DNA of 5,509 bases. Origin: Candidatus Omnitrophota bacterium (GTDB taxonomy: Bacteria > Omnitrophota > Koll11 > Gygaellales > Profunditerraquicolaceae). Positions within the stretch are counted from its first letter, which is position 1. The number at the start of each line of letters is the position of its first letter. Below the pieces are notes generated by a model, which made no database searches, was not told the DNA's origin, and saw only the letters and a program-made list of their open reading frames with translations. Positions 1-5,402 of the stretch are shown piece by piece. The stretch covers positions 1 through 5,509 of the forward strand of contig JALOQI010000048.1 of the NCBI GenBank assembly GCA_025453435.1, written 5' to 3'. The position numbers were made by a program, and so were the translations under genes.

Positions 1-66
1 GGCGGAATGCGGATCGATGCCCAGGGACTGCCGCTGATACTTAAAGGGGAAAAGGCCGTTTTTTGA
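1..66 (+). CDS. 3' end of an unidentified upstream gene (partial)
   Basis: Frame 1 is open from the window edge to a TGA at 64-66 and reads 21 residues beginning GGMRIDAQ and ending KGEKAVF. It stops 16 bases before the ATG of the CsgG-like gene, the spacing expected inside an operon, and no promoter is visible between them. The other forward frame inspected, starting at base 3, closes within this stretch. The fragment is too short to identify a family, and it could be chance open sequence. Confidence 0.4.
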   Translation, partial: GGMRIDAQGLPLILKGEKAVF

Positions 67-82
67 ACATCAAAAGTGCGCA

Positions 83-820
83 ATGAAAGAAATTATTAAA
101 ATTATTTGTTTGCTGATGTTTTCTATCAGCTTGGCAGGCTGCGCTTCGATGTCCCAGCCAAGCGCTAAGGTAGATAATAACGCGGGCACTTTGCCTCTGC
201 CGCCTTATTCAGGCCCCAAGGCGCGGATAGCGCTCGCAGACTTCGATATTAAAGCCGCTAAAGCCCGCAGGGATATAGGAACGGGCTTGCGCGAGATGCT
301 GATAACTACCCTTGTGAACAGCAATCGGTTCAGCGTTGTTGAACGCCAGGCGCTCAAAGCTGCCATGCTAGAGCAGGAATTGTCAGCGTCAGGCGCGGCG
401 TCGGCCGGAGGTCCGCAGCGCGGCAAAATTAAGACAGCGGATCTTATCATCACCGCGGCGGTCACCGAATTCGAGCCTCATTCCGTCAAGACTAGAGCTG
501 CGGCAGTCAGCGGCCATAGCTTCGAAGGCGCGATTATCGGAGGAATAATTGCCGGCTCGATGAATAAAGCGCATATGGCTCTCGATATCCGCGTGATAGA
601 TACTTCTACGTCAGAAGTGCTTTCTGCCGCCCGGGTGCAAGGCAAGGCTTCTGATTTTGCCGGAGGTTTCGGCATAGCGCTGTTCGGAGAAGGTATCCTG
701 GGGCCCGGTTTGAGCGGATATTCCAACACCCCTATGGAAAAGGCTATCCGCGTGTGCATCATAGAAGCGGTCAAATATCTGGCGCAGACCGTGCCGGCGA
801 ATTATTTCAAATATCAATGA
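83..820 (+). CDS. CsgG-family outer-membrane lipoprotein
   Basis: The 245-residue product resembles CsgG, the curli secretion channel subunit of the outer membrane. Residues 1-20 form a lipoprotein signal with lipobox L17-A18-G19-C20. Ala at +2 gives no inner-membrane retention signal, so outer-membrane sorting is likely. The CsgG fold is seen in ARIALADFD (47-55), IGTGLREMLITTLVNSNRF (65-83), VVERQ (85-89), the EQELSASG stretch (97-104) and ADLIITAAVTEFE (119-131). HMALDIRVIDTSTSEVL (164-180) and SGYSNTPMEKAIRVCIIEAV (211-230) match the later CsgG regions. Glycine-rich segments at 144-160 and 188-212 lie where CsgG has its two transmembrane hairpins, but the first looks more like a glycine zipper (GAIIGGIIAG) than an alternating beta strand. 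No csgA, csgB, csgE or csgF-like gene is seen here, so curli export should not be assumed. The family also includes flagellar, holdfast and uncharacterised lipoproteins. No Shine-Dalgarno precedes the ATG; translation may depend on the gene ending at 66. Confidence 0.88.
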   Translation: MKEIIKIICLLMFSISLAGCASMSQPSAKVDNNAGTLPLPPYSGPKARIALADFDIKAAKARRDIGTGLREMLITTLVNSNRFSVVERQALKAAMLEQELSASGAASAGGPQRGKIKTADLIITAAVTEFEPHSVKTRAAAVSGHSFEGAIIGGIIAGSMNKAHMALDIRVIDTSTSEVLSAARVQGKASDFAGGFGIALFGEGILGPGLSGYSNTPMEKAIRVCIIEAVKYLAQTVPANYFKYQ

Positions 821-861
821 GCACATGACTTACGGAGCGAAGCGAACGTAAGTTATTGTGC
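821..861. repeat. Hairpin repeat copy 1, loop GAGCGAAGCGAA
   Basis: An imperfect inverted repeat begins directly after the CsgG-like stop codon. The inner stem ACTTACG (828-834) pairs perfectly with CGTAAGT (847-853) around the 12-base loop at 835-846. The stem extends outward by a G-T wobble (827/854) and a T-A pair (826/855). After one bulged base (856), GCACA (821-825) pairs with TGTGC (857-861). The loop contains GCGAAGC (837-843), known as an exceptionally stable DNA mini-hairpin with a GAA triloop. It is flanked by GA on both sides, which could stack as sheared G-A pairs. There is no T-run, so this is not a classical terminator. It is paired with a second copy at 868-897. Confidence 0.8.
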
Positions 862-864
862 GAA

Positions 865-893
865 TTGATGGTTTATGAGCGAAGCGATATAAA
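865..893 (+). promoter_or_regulatory. Possible sigma-70 promoter for the AsmA gene, overlapping hairpin 2
   Basis: A -35 candidate TTGATG (865-870, 4 of 6 consensus bases) is followed after exactly 17 bases by TATAAA (888-893, 5 of 6). Transcription would start near 900, giving a leader of about 24 bases with the Shine-Dalgarno inside it. Both boxes fall largely within the arms of hairpin 2 and the spacer contains its loop, so the match may be a by-product of the palindrome. The region is AT-rich, and the call is tentative. Confidence 0.35.
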
Positions 894-897
894 CCAT
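868..897. repeat. Hairpin repeat copy 2, loop GAGCGAAGCGAT
   Basis: ATGGTTTAT (868-876) is perfectly complementary to ATAAACCAT (889-897). The arms enclose a 12-base loop (877-888) identical to that of copy 1 except for its last base. Of the seven inner stem pairs, five differ from copy 1 and all remain paired, so the loop is conserved in sequence and the stem only in pairing. The right arm CCAT can also pair with ATGG at 903-906, which would compete with the left arm. The element ends 12 bases before the Shine-Dalgarno of the AsmA gene and overlaps a possible promoter. Confidence 0.82.
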
Positions 898-909
898 AAG
901 TAATGGATA

Positions 910-915
910 AAGGAG
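910..915 (+). promoter_or_regulatory. Ribosome binding site that places the AsmA start at GTG 924
   Basis: AAGGAG at 910-915 is followed by 8 bases and then GTG at 924-926, an optimal spacing. The in-frame ATG at 903 lies upstream of this site and has no Shine-Dalgarno of its own; hairpin 2 ends five bases before it. Confidence 0.8.
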
Positions 916-923
916 ATTCCATA

Positions 924-2807
924 GTGAAGCTTCTGAAGATCATTTCTATGTGGATACTGGGGCTGTTTATCGTATCTGTCATGTTGCTGGTGGCATTTGT
1001 AAAGTTCTATGATTTTAACAAACACAAGCCAGCGATAATACAGCAGGCAAATTCTGCTCTGGGCAGGGATATAAACTTCGAAAAGATCTCACTCGATATC
1101 TCTTTTGCTCAGGGCTTGAGCCTGAAGATATCAGACCTGCGCATTGCCGAGGATCCTGTTTTCGGAAACGAAGATTTCATGAGCGTTAAGAATATATCTC
1201 TGGGCATAAGCCCTATGAGCTATATACTTTTCAGGAAGATAAATATATTAAAGGTCCTTATCGATTCGCCAAGGGTGAAAATAATCCGGCTTAAAGACGG
1301 CAGGATCAACGCCGCAGGCCTGGGAAGCAGGTCCGGCCAGGCCGGCGCAGGCTCGGAGCAAAGCGCTCCGGGCTCCAGCCCGGCCGGTGATCAAAGGAAT
1401 GCCGGTCATGCGGCTGCGGGATCTGCCTCGCCTGCGTTCGCCTTACCCGACATTGCAGTGTCTTATTTAAGGATCGACAGCGCTAAAGTGACATACGTTG
1501 ACCGCTCGTTCGACCCGGCGTTTTCGCTCGATATACCGGAACTGTATGTTTCTCTGAGCAATATTTCCATGACCGACCCGTTCCCTTTTATAGTGGAAGC
1601 TTCTTTCATTTCCGACAGCAGGAACATAAAACTCGAAGGCCGGGCTCAGTTCAACGCAGCCACAGGTGAGATTACTATCTCAGGATTAAAAGCAGGGACA
1701 GATCTATCCGATATAAAGATCGCAAAAATCCCGGAAACTCTGCCGCAGGCAAAAGGGGCTGTATTGCCCGAGATCCTGGAAGGCATCATTGACGCGAGAT
1801 TCGACACGCTCACAGCCGGTCCGAACGGCCTTAGCGCATTAAAGGCCTCGGTTTCAGCGGCAAAAGGGATCGCGCAATTCAAAGAGCTTGTAGCCCCGAT
1901 CAAGAATATCGCGATCGCGGCAACGCTTACGCAATCGGACATAATTCTGGATAATGCCTATTTTACCATTGGTACGGGCATGGTCAGATCGTCGGGCGTT
2001 GTCAATGGTTATCAGGCGAAGCAGACATACTCGGTATCCGCGGATATAGATAATATCAAGATCCAGAGCCTTGTTGTTCAGGATAAAGCTCCGGTCAAAG
2101 CTGAGGGCACTGTGTCGGGCACGGTCAAGCTCAACGGAGAGGGGTTGACGCCCGAAGGCTTGAAATCGGATATTTCGGGCACTGCGGATATCGCGATAGC
2201 TAAACCTAAACTTAAAGACTTAAATGTCCTGAGGGAAGTGTTGAATAAAATATCGGTTTTGCCCGGACTATCCCAAAGCATAGAAATGAGCCTTCCTGAA
2301 AAATACAGGCAGAAACTCGAATTGAAGGATACTTCGTTCGAGGATATTAAACTGCCGGTAGGGATCAGTAACGGCAGGATCGTCCTGGCCGATACGAAGA
2401 TAGCGAGCGAGGATTTTGTTTTCCAGGGGGGCGCGGTTGCGGATATGGGCGGGGCTTATTCGATAGAAGGCGCTGTTTTATTATCTAATGAATTATCCGC
2501 GGCAACGGCCGGATCGGTTCCCCAGATGAAGTATCTGCTAAATGAATCCGATCAGATATATATCCCTGTTAAAGTTTCAGGAAGCGCCGGGCAGGTTAAA
2601 ATTGATGTAGACGCTGCATATATAGGGCGCAAACTTCTTGAGAACCAGGCCAAACAGCAGATCTTTAAAGCAGTGGATAAGTTCCTGGGCGCAAAGGAGG
2701 AGCCGGCGCAATCCGGAGATCAAACCGGCCAGCAGGAAACCGAAAGCGATCAGTCCCCTGTAAAAGACACGATCAGCAATATCATAGGTAATATCTTCAA
2801 GAAATAA
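924..2807 (+). CDS. AsmA-family envelope protein
   Basis: Starting at GTG 924 the product has 627 residues, close to the roughly 617 of E. coli AsmA. The frame is open to an ATG at 903, but that start would put seven polar residues (MDKGDSI) before the signal anchor and lacks a ribosome site. The N-terminus MKLLKIISMW leads into one membrane anchor (about 4-26), leaving the rest in the periplasm. Residues about 34-133 carry the typical AsmA N-terminal pattern: an alanine/arginine segment (ANSALGRDINFEKISL), then ISLGISP, then ILKVLIDSPRVKIIRLKDGRIN. A Gly/Ala/Ser/Pro-rich linker follows (about 134-173). The C-terminal half has the repeated beta pattern of AsmA-like domains (about 388-593: GTVSGTVKLNGEGL, SDISGTADIAI, IYIPVKVSGSAG). 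The last 35 residues are a polar tail ending in a short amphipathic helix, DTISNIIGNIFKK. AsmA relatives (TamB, YhdP, AsmA) form a beta-groove family linked to moving phospholipid between envelope membranes; that role is inferred here from the family. The gene is one base from the DUF3108 gene. Confidence 0.87.
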   Translation: MKLLKIISMWILGLFIVSVMLLVAFVKFYDFNKHKPAIIQQANSALGRDINFEKISLDISFAQGLSLKISDLRIAEDPVFGNEDFMSVKNISLGISPMSYILFRKINILKVLIDSPRVKIIRLKDGRINAAGLGSRSGQAGAGSEQSAPGSSPAGDQRNAGHAAAGSASPAFALPDIAVSYLRIDSAKVTYVDRSFDPAFSLDIPELYVSLSNISMTDPFPFIVEASFISDSRNIKLEGRAQFNAATGEITISGLKAGTDLSDIKIAKIPETLPQAKGAVLPEILEGIIDARFDTLTAGPNGLSALKASVSAAKGIAQFKELVAPIKNIAIAATLTQSDIILDNAYFTIGTGMVRSSGVVNGYQAKQTYSVSADIDNIKIQSLVVQDKAPVKAEGTVSGTVKLNGEGLTPEGLKSDISGTADIAIAKPKLKDLNVLREVLNKISVLPGLSQSIEMSLPEKYRQKLELKDTSFEDIKLPVGISNGRIVLADTKIASEDFVFQGGAVADMGGAYSIEGAVLLSNELSAATAGSVPQMKYLLNESDQIYIPVKVSGSAGQVKIDVDAAYIGRKLLENQAKQQIFKAVDKFLGAKEEPAQSGDQTGQQETESDQSPVKDTISNIIGNIFKK

Positions 2808-2808
2808 T

Positions 2809-3501
2809 ATGAGCTATATACATCGTTTAAAGAACTGTATCTGCATATTCGCGGCAGCCCTTGCGCTTCTGGCCCAAACGGCGCAGGCAGGAGATTATTT
2901 CAGGGAAAAGATCATTTACCGCATAACTACAGGCGGGAATGCCGAATATAATGATCTGGGATTGTTTGCGAACAACGGCAAACCGTCACAGCTGGTGACT
3001 TTCAGGACGCATATCGGCGGGCTTATGGACGGATTTGAGCGCATTTACGGCGAGCCTGACGCCTTCCTGCCGCTTCGGATAGAGAGGGATGTGAATTTTT
3101 TGATCAGAAAAGAGAGGCTTATCGAAGAATACTTCCCTGAGACTTTTTCGGTCAGCATAAAGAAATGGGTCAACGGCAAATTCGCGGCAGAATACCGCTA
3201 CAGCAAGAAAAAACCCGTTCAAAATGCTATACTGCTGCGTTCATATCTCAAGTCTATAAAAGACCTGCATGTCGGATGGAGCACGGACATCCTCATCCCC
3301 GATCATTATACGGTGACATTGACGGATATAGAGGAGATCGAAGTGCCTGCCGGCAGGTTCAAGGCATTTCATTTTAAAAGCGACCCGCGAAAGTTCGAAC
3401 TCTGGGTCAGCTGTGACCCCGACCATGTCCCTGTGAAGCTGGCTGTCACCGGCGGCTACAGGACCTCCCTTGAGATGAAAGCCCGCATCGTCAGTAAGTA
3501 G
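2809..3501 (+). CDS. Secreted DUF3108-type protein
   Basis: The 230-residue product begins with a Sec signal peptide. It has a basic start (HRLKN), a hydrophobic core at about 10-22 and a likely cleavage after A25-Q26-A27. The mature protein should therefore be soluble in the periplasm or loosely outer-membrane associated. The DUF3108 signature is clear near the C-terminus: the TDIEEIEVPAGRFKAFHF segment (172-189), then FELWVSCDPDHVPVKLAV (196-213) and a closing strand SLEMKARIVS. The N-terminal FREKIIYRIT (31-40) matches the family's first strand. The function of DUF3108 is not established. Its ATG begins one base after the AsmA stop codon and has only a weak purine stretch before it, so translation is probably coupled to the AsmA gene and the two are likely cotranscribed. 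This suggests a shared envelope task. No promoter lies between them. Confidence 0.8.
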   Translation: MSYIHRLKNCICIFAAALALLAQTAQAGDYFREKIIYRITTGGNAEYNDLGLFANNGKPSQLVTFRTHIGGLMDGFERIYGEPDAFLPLRIERDVNFLIRKERLIEEYFPETFSVSIKKWVNGKFAAEYRYSKKKPVQNAILLRSYLKSIKDLHVGWSTDILIPDHYTVTLTDIEEIEVPAGRFKAFHFKSDPRKFELWVSCDPDHVPVKLAVTGGYRTSLEMKARIVSK

Positions 3502-3543
3502 AAAAATGCCCGAAAAGAGTCAATAAATAGTGGAATTAAGTCA

Positions 3544-3572
3544 TTTTCAAGAAAGATAAAATATCTTAGAAT
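3544..3572 (+). promoter_or_regulatory. Weak promoter candidate upstream of the GYF_2 gene
   Basis: TTTTCA (3544-3549, 4 of 6 bases of TTGACA) is separated by 17 bases from TAGAAT (3567-3572, 5 of 6 bases of TATAAT) in an AT-rich gap of 110 bases. A perfect small palindrome, AAGATA-AAA-TATCTT (3553-3567), fills the spacer and touches the -10 box, so it could be an operator. AT-rich DNA gives such matches easily. Confidence 0.33.
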
Positions 3573-3600
3573 TATTTATTTGACAGCCATATTAACAGCC

Positions 3601-3606
3601 GGGAGG
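3601..3606 (+). promoter_or_regulatory. Strong ribosome binding site of the GYF_2 gene
   Basis: GGGAGG at 3601-3606 lies five bases before ATG 3612 and is the best Shine-Dalgarno match in the window. It fixes the start of this gene and contrasts with the genes at 83 and 4357, which have none. Confidence 0.75.
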
Positions 3607-3611
3607 AAAAG

Positions 3612-4298
3612 ATGGAGACAAAATATTTTTTCGGGATTAACAACGAGAAAGTCGGGCCGCTGGACGAAAAAGCGATAAAGCAGAGGATCGACCAGGGCGG
3701 AATAAAAAAGGATACGCTTGCCTGGACAAACGGAATGCCTGACTGGCAGCCTGTGATAGATGTGCCTGAATTGAAAAAAGCGTTCGGCATGCTGCTTTCA
3801 GAACAGGCTGTTCCGCCTGAGCTTCCGTCCGCAAACACAGCTGCCGCAAAAACTCCTCCGCCTTTGCCCGCGGAGGGAACTCCTGCGGGATTGAGCTCTC
3901 TGGAAGCCGGCTGTTACAAGTTCGCAATGTGGTGCTACAAGCCGATGGGCAAGTGGGAACCTCCGTTGCGCAAGATGGTAGTGAAGAATCCAAAGGCCGC
4001 GGTGCCTGTTGCCTTTGGCACTGCAGCGGTAATGGTTTTTATTGTCATTTTTATGATGTCGAATTTCTCTAAACCGGCTCAGGATCAGACAGCCCAGAAC
4101 CCGCAGGCCGGCATGCAGCAGGTCCAGCAGCCCGGAGGCGACTGGAGGGCGCAGTATAACGCGATCCGCGACGCCCAGCAATTCTCTACCAGCGTCGCAG
4201 ACGACGTTTATAAGTACCGGCGCGATTCCCAGGACCGCATGGATGAAACCTACCGCCGCGCGAATTACGACTGGTACAGAAGCGGCGATAACAACTGA
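3612..4298 (+). CDS. GYF_2-domain (DUF4339-like) single-pass membrane protein
   Basis: The product has 228 residues. Residues about 4-58 form a GYF_2 domain: YFFGINNEKVGPLDEKAIK, a Gly at 29-30, TLAWTNGMPDWQPV and VPEL follow the family pattern of a Tyr/Trp start, a GPL turn, a TLVW strand and a GMPDW motif. GYF_2 domains are thought to bind partner peptides and are usually joined to membrane segments, as here. A Pro/Ala linker (about 67-93, with PPPLP) and a Cys/Trp-rich stretch (CYKFAMWCYK at 101-110, W115) precede one membrane helix at about 130-152. A Gln/Pro-rich segment (154-176) leads to a charged Tyr/Arg/Asp-rich tail (about 195-228) that I do not recognise. With basic residues before the helix, the GYF_2 domain should be cytoplasmic and the tail outside. 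The partner and role are unknown. It has its own ribosome site and is set apart from both neighbours, so it may be transcribed alone. Confidence 0.8.
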   Translation: METKYFFGINNEKVGPLDEKAIKQRIDQGGIKKDTLAWTNGMPDWQPVIDVPELKKAFGMLLSEQAVPPELPSANTAAAKTPPPLPAEGTPAGLSSLEAGCYKFAMWCYKPMGKWEPPLRKMVVKNPKAAVPVAFGTAAVMVFIVIFMMSNFSKPAQDQTAQNPQAGMQQVQQPGGDWRAQYNAIRDAQQFSTSVADDVYKYRRDSQDRMDETYRRANYDWYRSGDNN

Positions 4299-4321
4299 TC
4301 CGATATCCTGCCTAAAACCGA

Positions 4322-4350
4322 TTGTCGGGGCGCATCCGCTGTGATACAAT
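4322..4350 (+). promoter_or_regulatory. Extended -10 promoter driving leaderless rmuC
   Basis: TTGTCG (4322-4327, 4 of 6) is followed by exactly 17 bases and TACAAT (4345-4350, 5 of 6). TG at 4342-4343, one base before the hexamer, makes an extended -10. Counting seven bases on from the last base of the hexamer puts +1 at 4357, the A of the rmuC ATG. No Shine-Dalgarno is present, which agrees with a leaderless message. A short palindrome, CCGA-TTG-TCGG (4318-4328), covers the -35 box and may be fortuitous. Confidence 0.6.
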
Positions 4351-4356
4351 GGCTTC

Positions 4357-5337
4357 ATGGACATAGTCATTCTTATCCTTATTATAATCAACACCGCCTT
4401 ACTGGCTTATTTGCTCACGCATAGATCCGAAGTTAAAAATCTCGAGCAATCCCTGCGCCAGGAACTTTCTGCCGGCCGCCAGGAAGCGAATAATTCCCTC
4501 AATTCATTCTCCAATTCAGTGGTATCCCGCGTAAATGAAATAGCTTCCCTGCAGTTCAATCAGCTCAACGCCCAGACGCAGGCAATAGAGTCGAAGCTTA
4601 AATCCATTCAGGACGATAATGCCGCAAAGCTCGAGCAGATGCGCGCTACCGTTGACGAAAAACTCCAGAGCACGCTTGAAAAAAGGCTTGGCGAATCGTT
4701 CAGGCTCGTAGGCTCTCAGCTGGAACAGGTGCAAAAAGGCCTCGGGGAGATGCACACCCTCGCCTCGGGCGTGGGCGACCTGAAGAAAGTTTTGACCAAT
4801 GTCAAGACGCGCGGCATGTGGGGCGAGATACAGCTGGGGAATCTGCTGGAACAGATCCTCACTCCCGAACAGTATTTGACCAACGCCGTCACAAAAAAAG
4901 GCTCGAGCGAGCGGGTCGAATTCGCGATCATCCTTCCCGGCAAGGACAAGGACAGGGTTTTGATGCCGATCGACGCCAAATTCCCCAAGGAAGATTATGA
5001 GCGGCTTATCGAAGCCCAGGACCAGGGCAATATCGAGCTTATCAAGCAGTTCTCCAAGTCATTGGAGGAGCGGGTTAAACTTCAGGCAAAGGATATCAGT
5101 GATAAATATATTGATTCTCCGCATACAACCGACTTCGGGATAATGTTCCTTCCGACTGAGGGTCTGTATGCGGAAGTTTTGCGCATTTCAGGATTATTCG
5201 AACTGTTGCAGTCGAAATACCGCGTGATCGTCGCAGGCCCGACGACCATTGCGGCCGCACGCAGAAAAAGATACAGGAAGCAGGCAATATTATCGAGGAA
5301 GCCGCGTCCAAGGGCCGCAATATCGAGAAAAAACTGA
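4357..5337 (+). CDS. rmuC: DNA recombination protein RmuC, 3' end frameshifted by a deletion
   Basis: RmuC limits recombination between inverted repeats in E. coli and is related to PD-(D/E)XK nucleases. The N-terminus has one membrane helix (about 3-20) followed by a long coiled coil (about 25-130). The RmuC domain then shows VLTNVKTRGMWGEIQLGNLLEQIL (145-168), MPIDAKFP (203-210, with D206 and K208 of the nuclease-like motif), FLPTEGLYAE (264-273) and GPTT (294-297). Up to residue 300 it is a normal RmuC. After GPTTIAA the frame enters 26 unrelated, very basic residues (12 Arg or Lys) and stops at 5335-5337. Family members continue with about 40 conserved residues (a LNSLQMGF-type motif and following helices), which are absent in every frame. 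The genuine C-terminal end lies in another frame at 5259-5402. The catalytic-like core is intact, but the domain's end is lost, so the protein may be inactive. The alternative is an assembly error. It is probably translated without a leader. Confidence 0.85.
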   Translation: MDIVILILIIINTALLAYLLTHRSEVKNLEQSLRQELSAGRQEANNSLNSFSNSVVSRVNEIASLQFNQLNAQTQAIESKLKSIQDDNAAKLEQMRATVDEKLQSTLEKRLGESFRLVGSQLEQVQKGLGEMHTLASGVGDLKKVLTNVKTRGMWGEIQLGNLLEQILTPEQYLTNAVTKKGSSERVEFAIILPGKDKDRVLMPIDAKFPKEDYERLIEAQDQGNIELIKQFSKSLEERVKLQAKDISDKYIDSPHTTDFGIMFLPTEGLYAEVLRISGLFELLQSKYRVIVAGPTTIAAARRKRYRKQAILSRKPRPRAAISRKN

Positions 5338-5402
5338 GCAAGATCCAGGATCTTCCTTCCGAACATATCGATGTGATTGAAGACAAAAACGCCAGTGCCT
5401 AG
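5259..5402 (+). pseudogene. rmuC: Displaced C-terminal remnant of rmuC
   Basis: From ACG at 5259 a second frame reads 47 codons to TAG at 5400-5402. It begins TQKKIQEAGNIIEEAASKGR, continues NIEKKLSKIQDLP and ends DKNASA. This is the usual RmuC ending, a coiled-coil stretch with the family's ERKL-x-KVQ-x-LP type motif. It belongs to the gene starting at 4357 but is out of frame with it. The shift implies loss of 3n+1 bases at about 5255-5258. It has no start codon of its own in a sensible place. Confidence 0.75.

Noticed and set aside
821..897. The two hairpins as rho-independent terminators
   Set aside because: Neither right arm is followed by a run of T; the stems are partly AT-rich and the loops are 12 bases.
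2016..2022. A third GCGAAGC inside the AsmA gene
   Set aside because: Its flanks are not GA on the left and are not complementary to each other, so it is an ordinary coding occurrence.
3580..3585. A perfect TTGACA hexamer before the GYF_2 gene
   Set aside because: A -10 box 16-18 bases downstream would fall on the Shine-Dalgarno and start codon, where no TATAAT-like sequence exists.
4349..4351. An earlier ATG start for rmuC
   Set aside because: It is out of frame with the RmuC reading frame, which has its membrane-anchor N-terminus at 4357.
4336..4356. A LexA (SOS) box at the rmuC promoter
   Set aside because: The CTGT at 4339-4342 has no matching ACAG at the required spacing, and no GAAC-N4-GTTC form is present.
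3798..4394. A 198-codon open frame on the - strand
   Set aside because: It lies opposite the GYF_2 gene and the rmuC start, its protein looks like antisense composition with no domain or signal, and the + strand genes here have clear family matches.
5257..5337. The basic 26-residue tail of the rmuC frame as a genuine DNA-binding extension
   Set aside because: The other frame over the same bases encodes the standard RmuC C-terminus, so the basic tail is the product of a frameshift.
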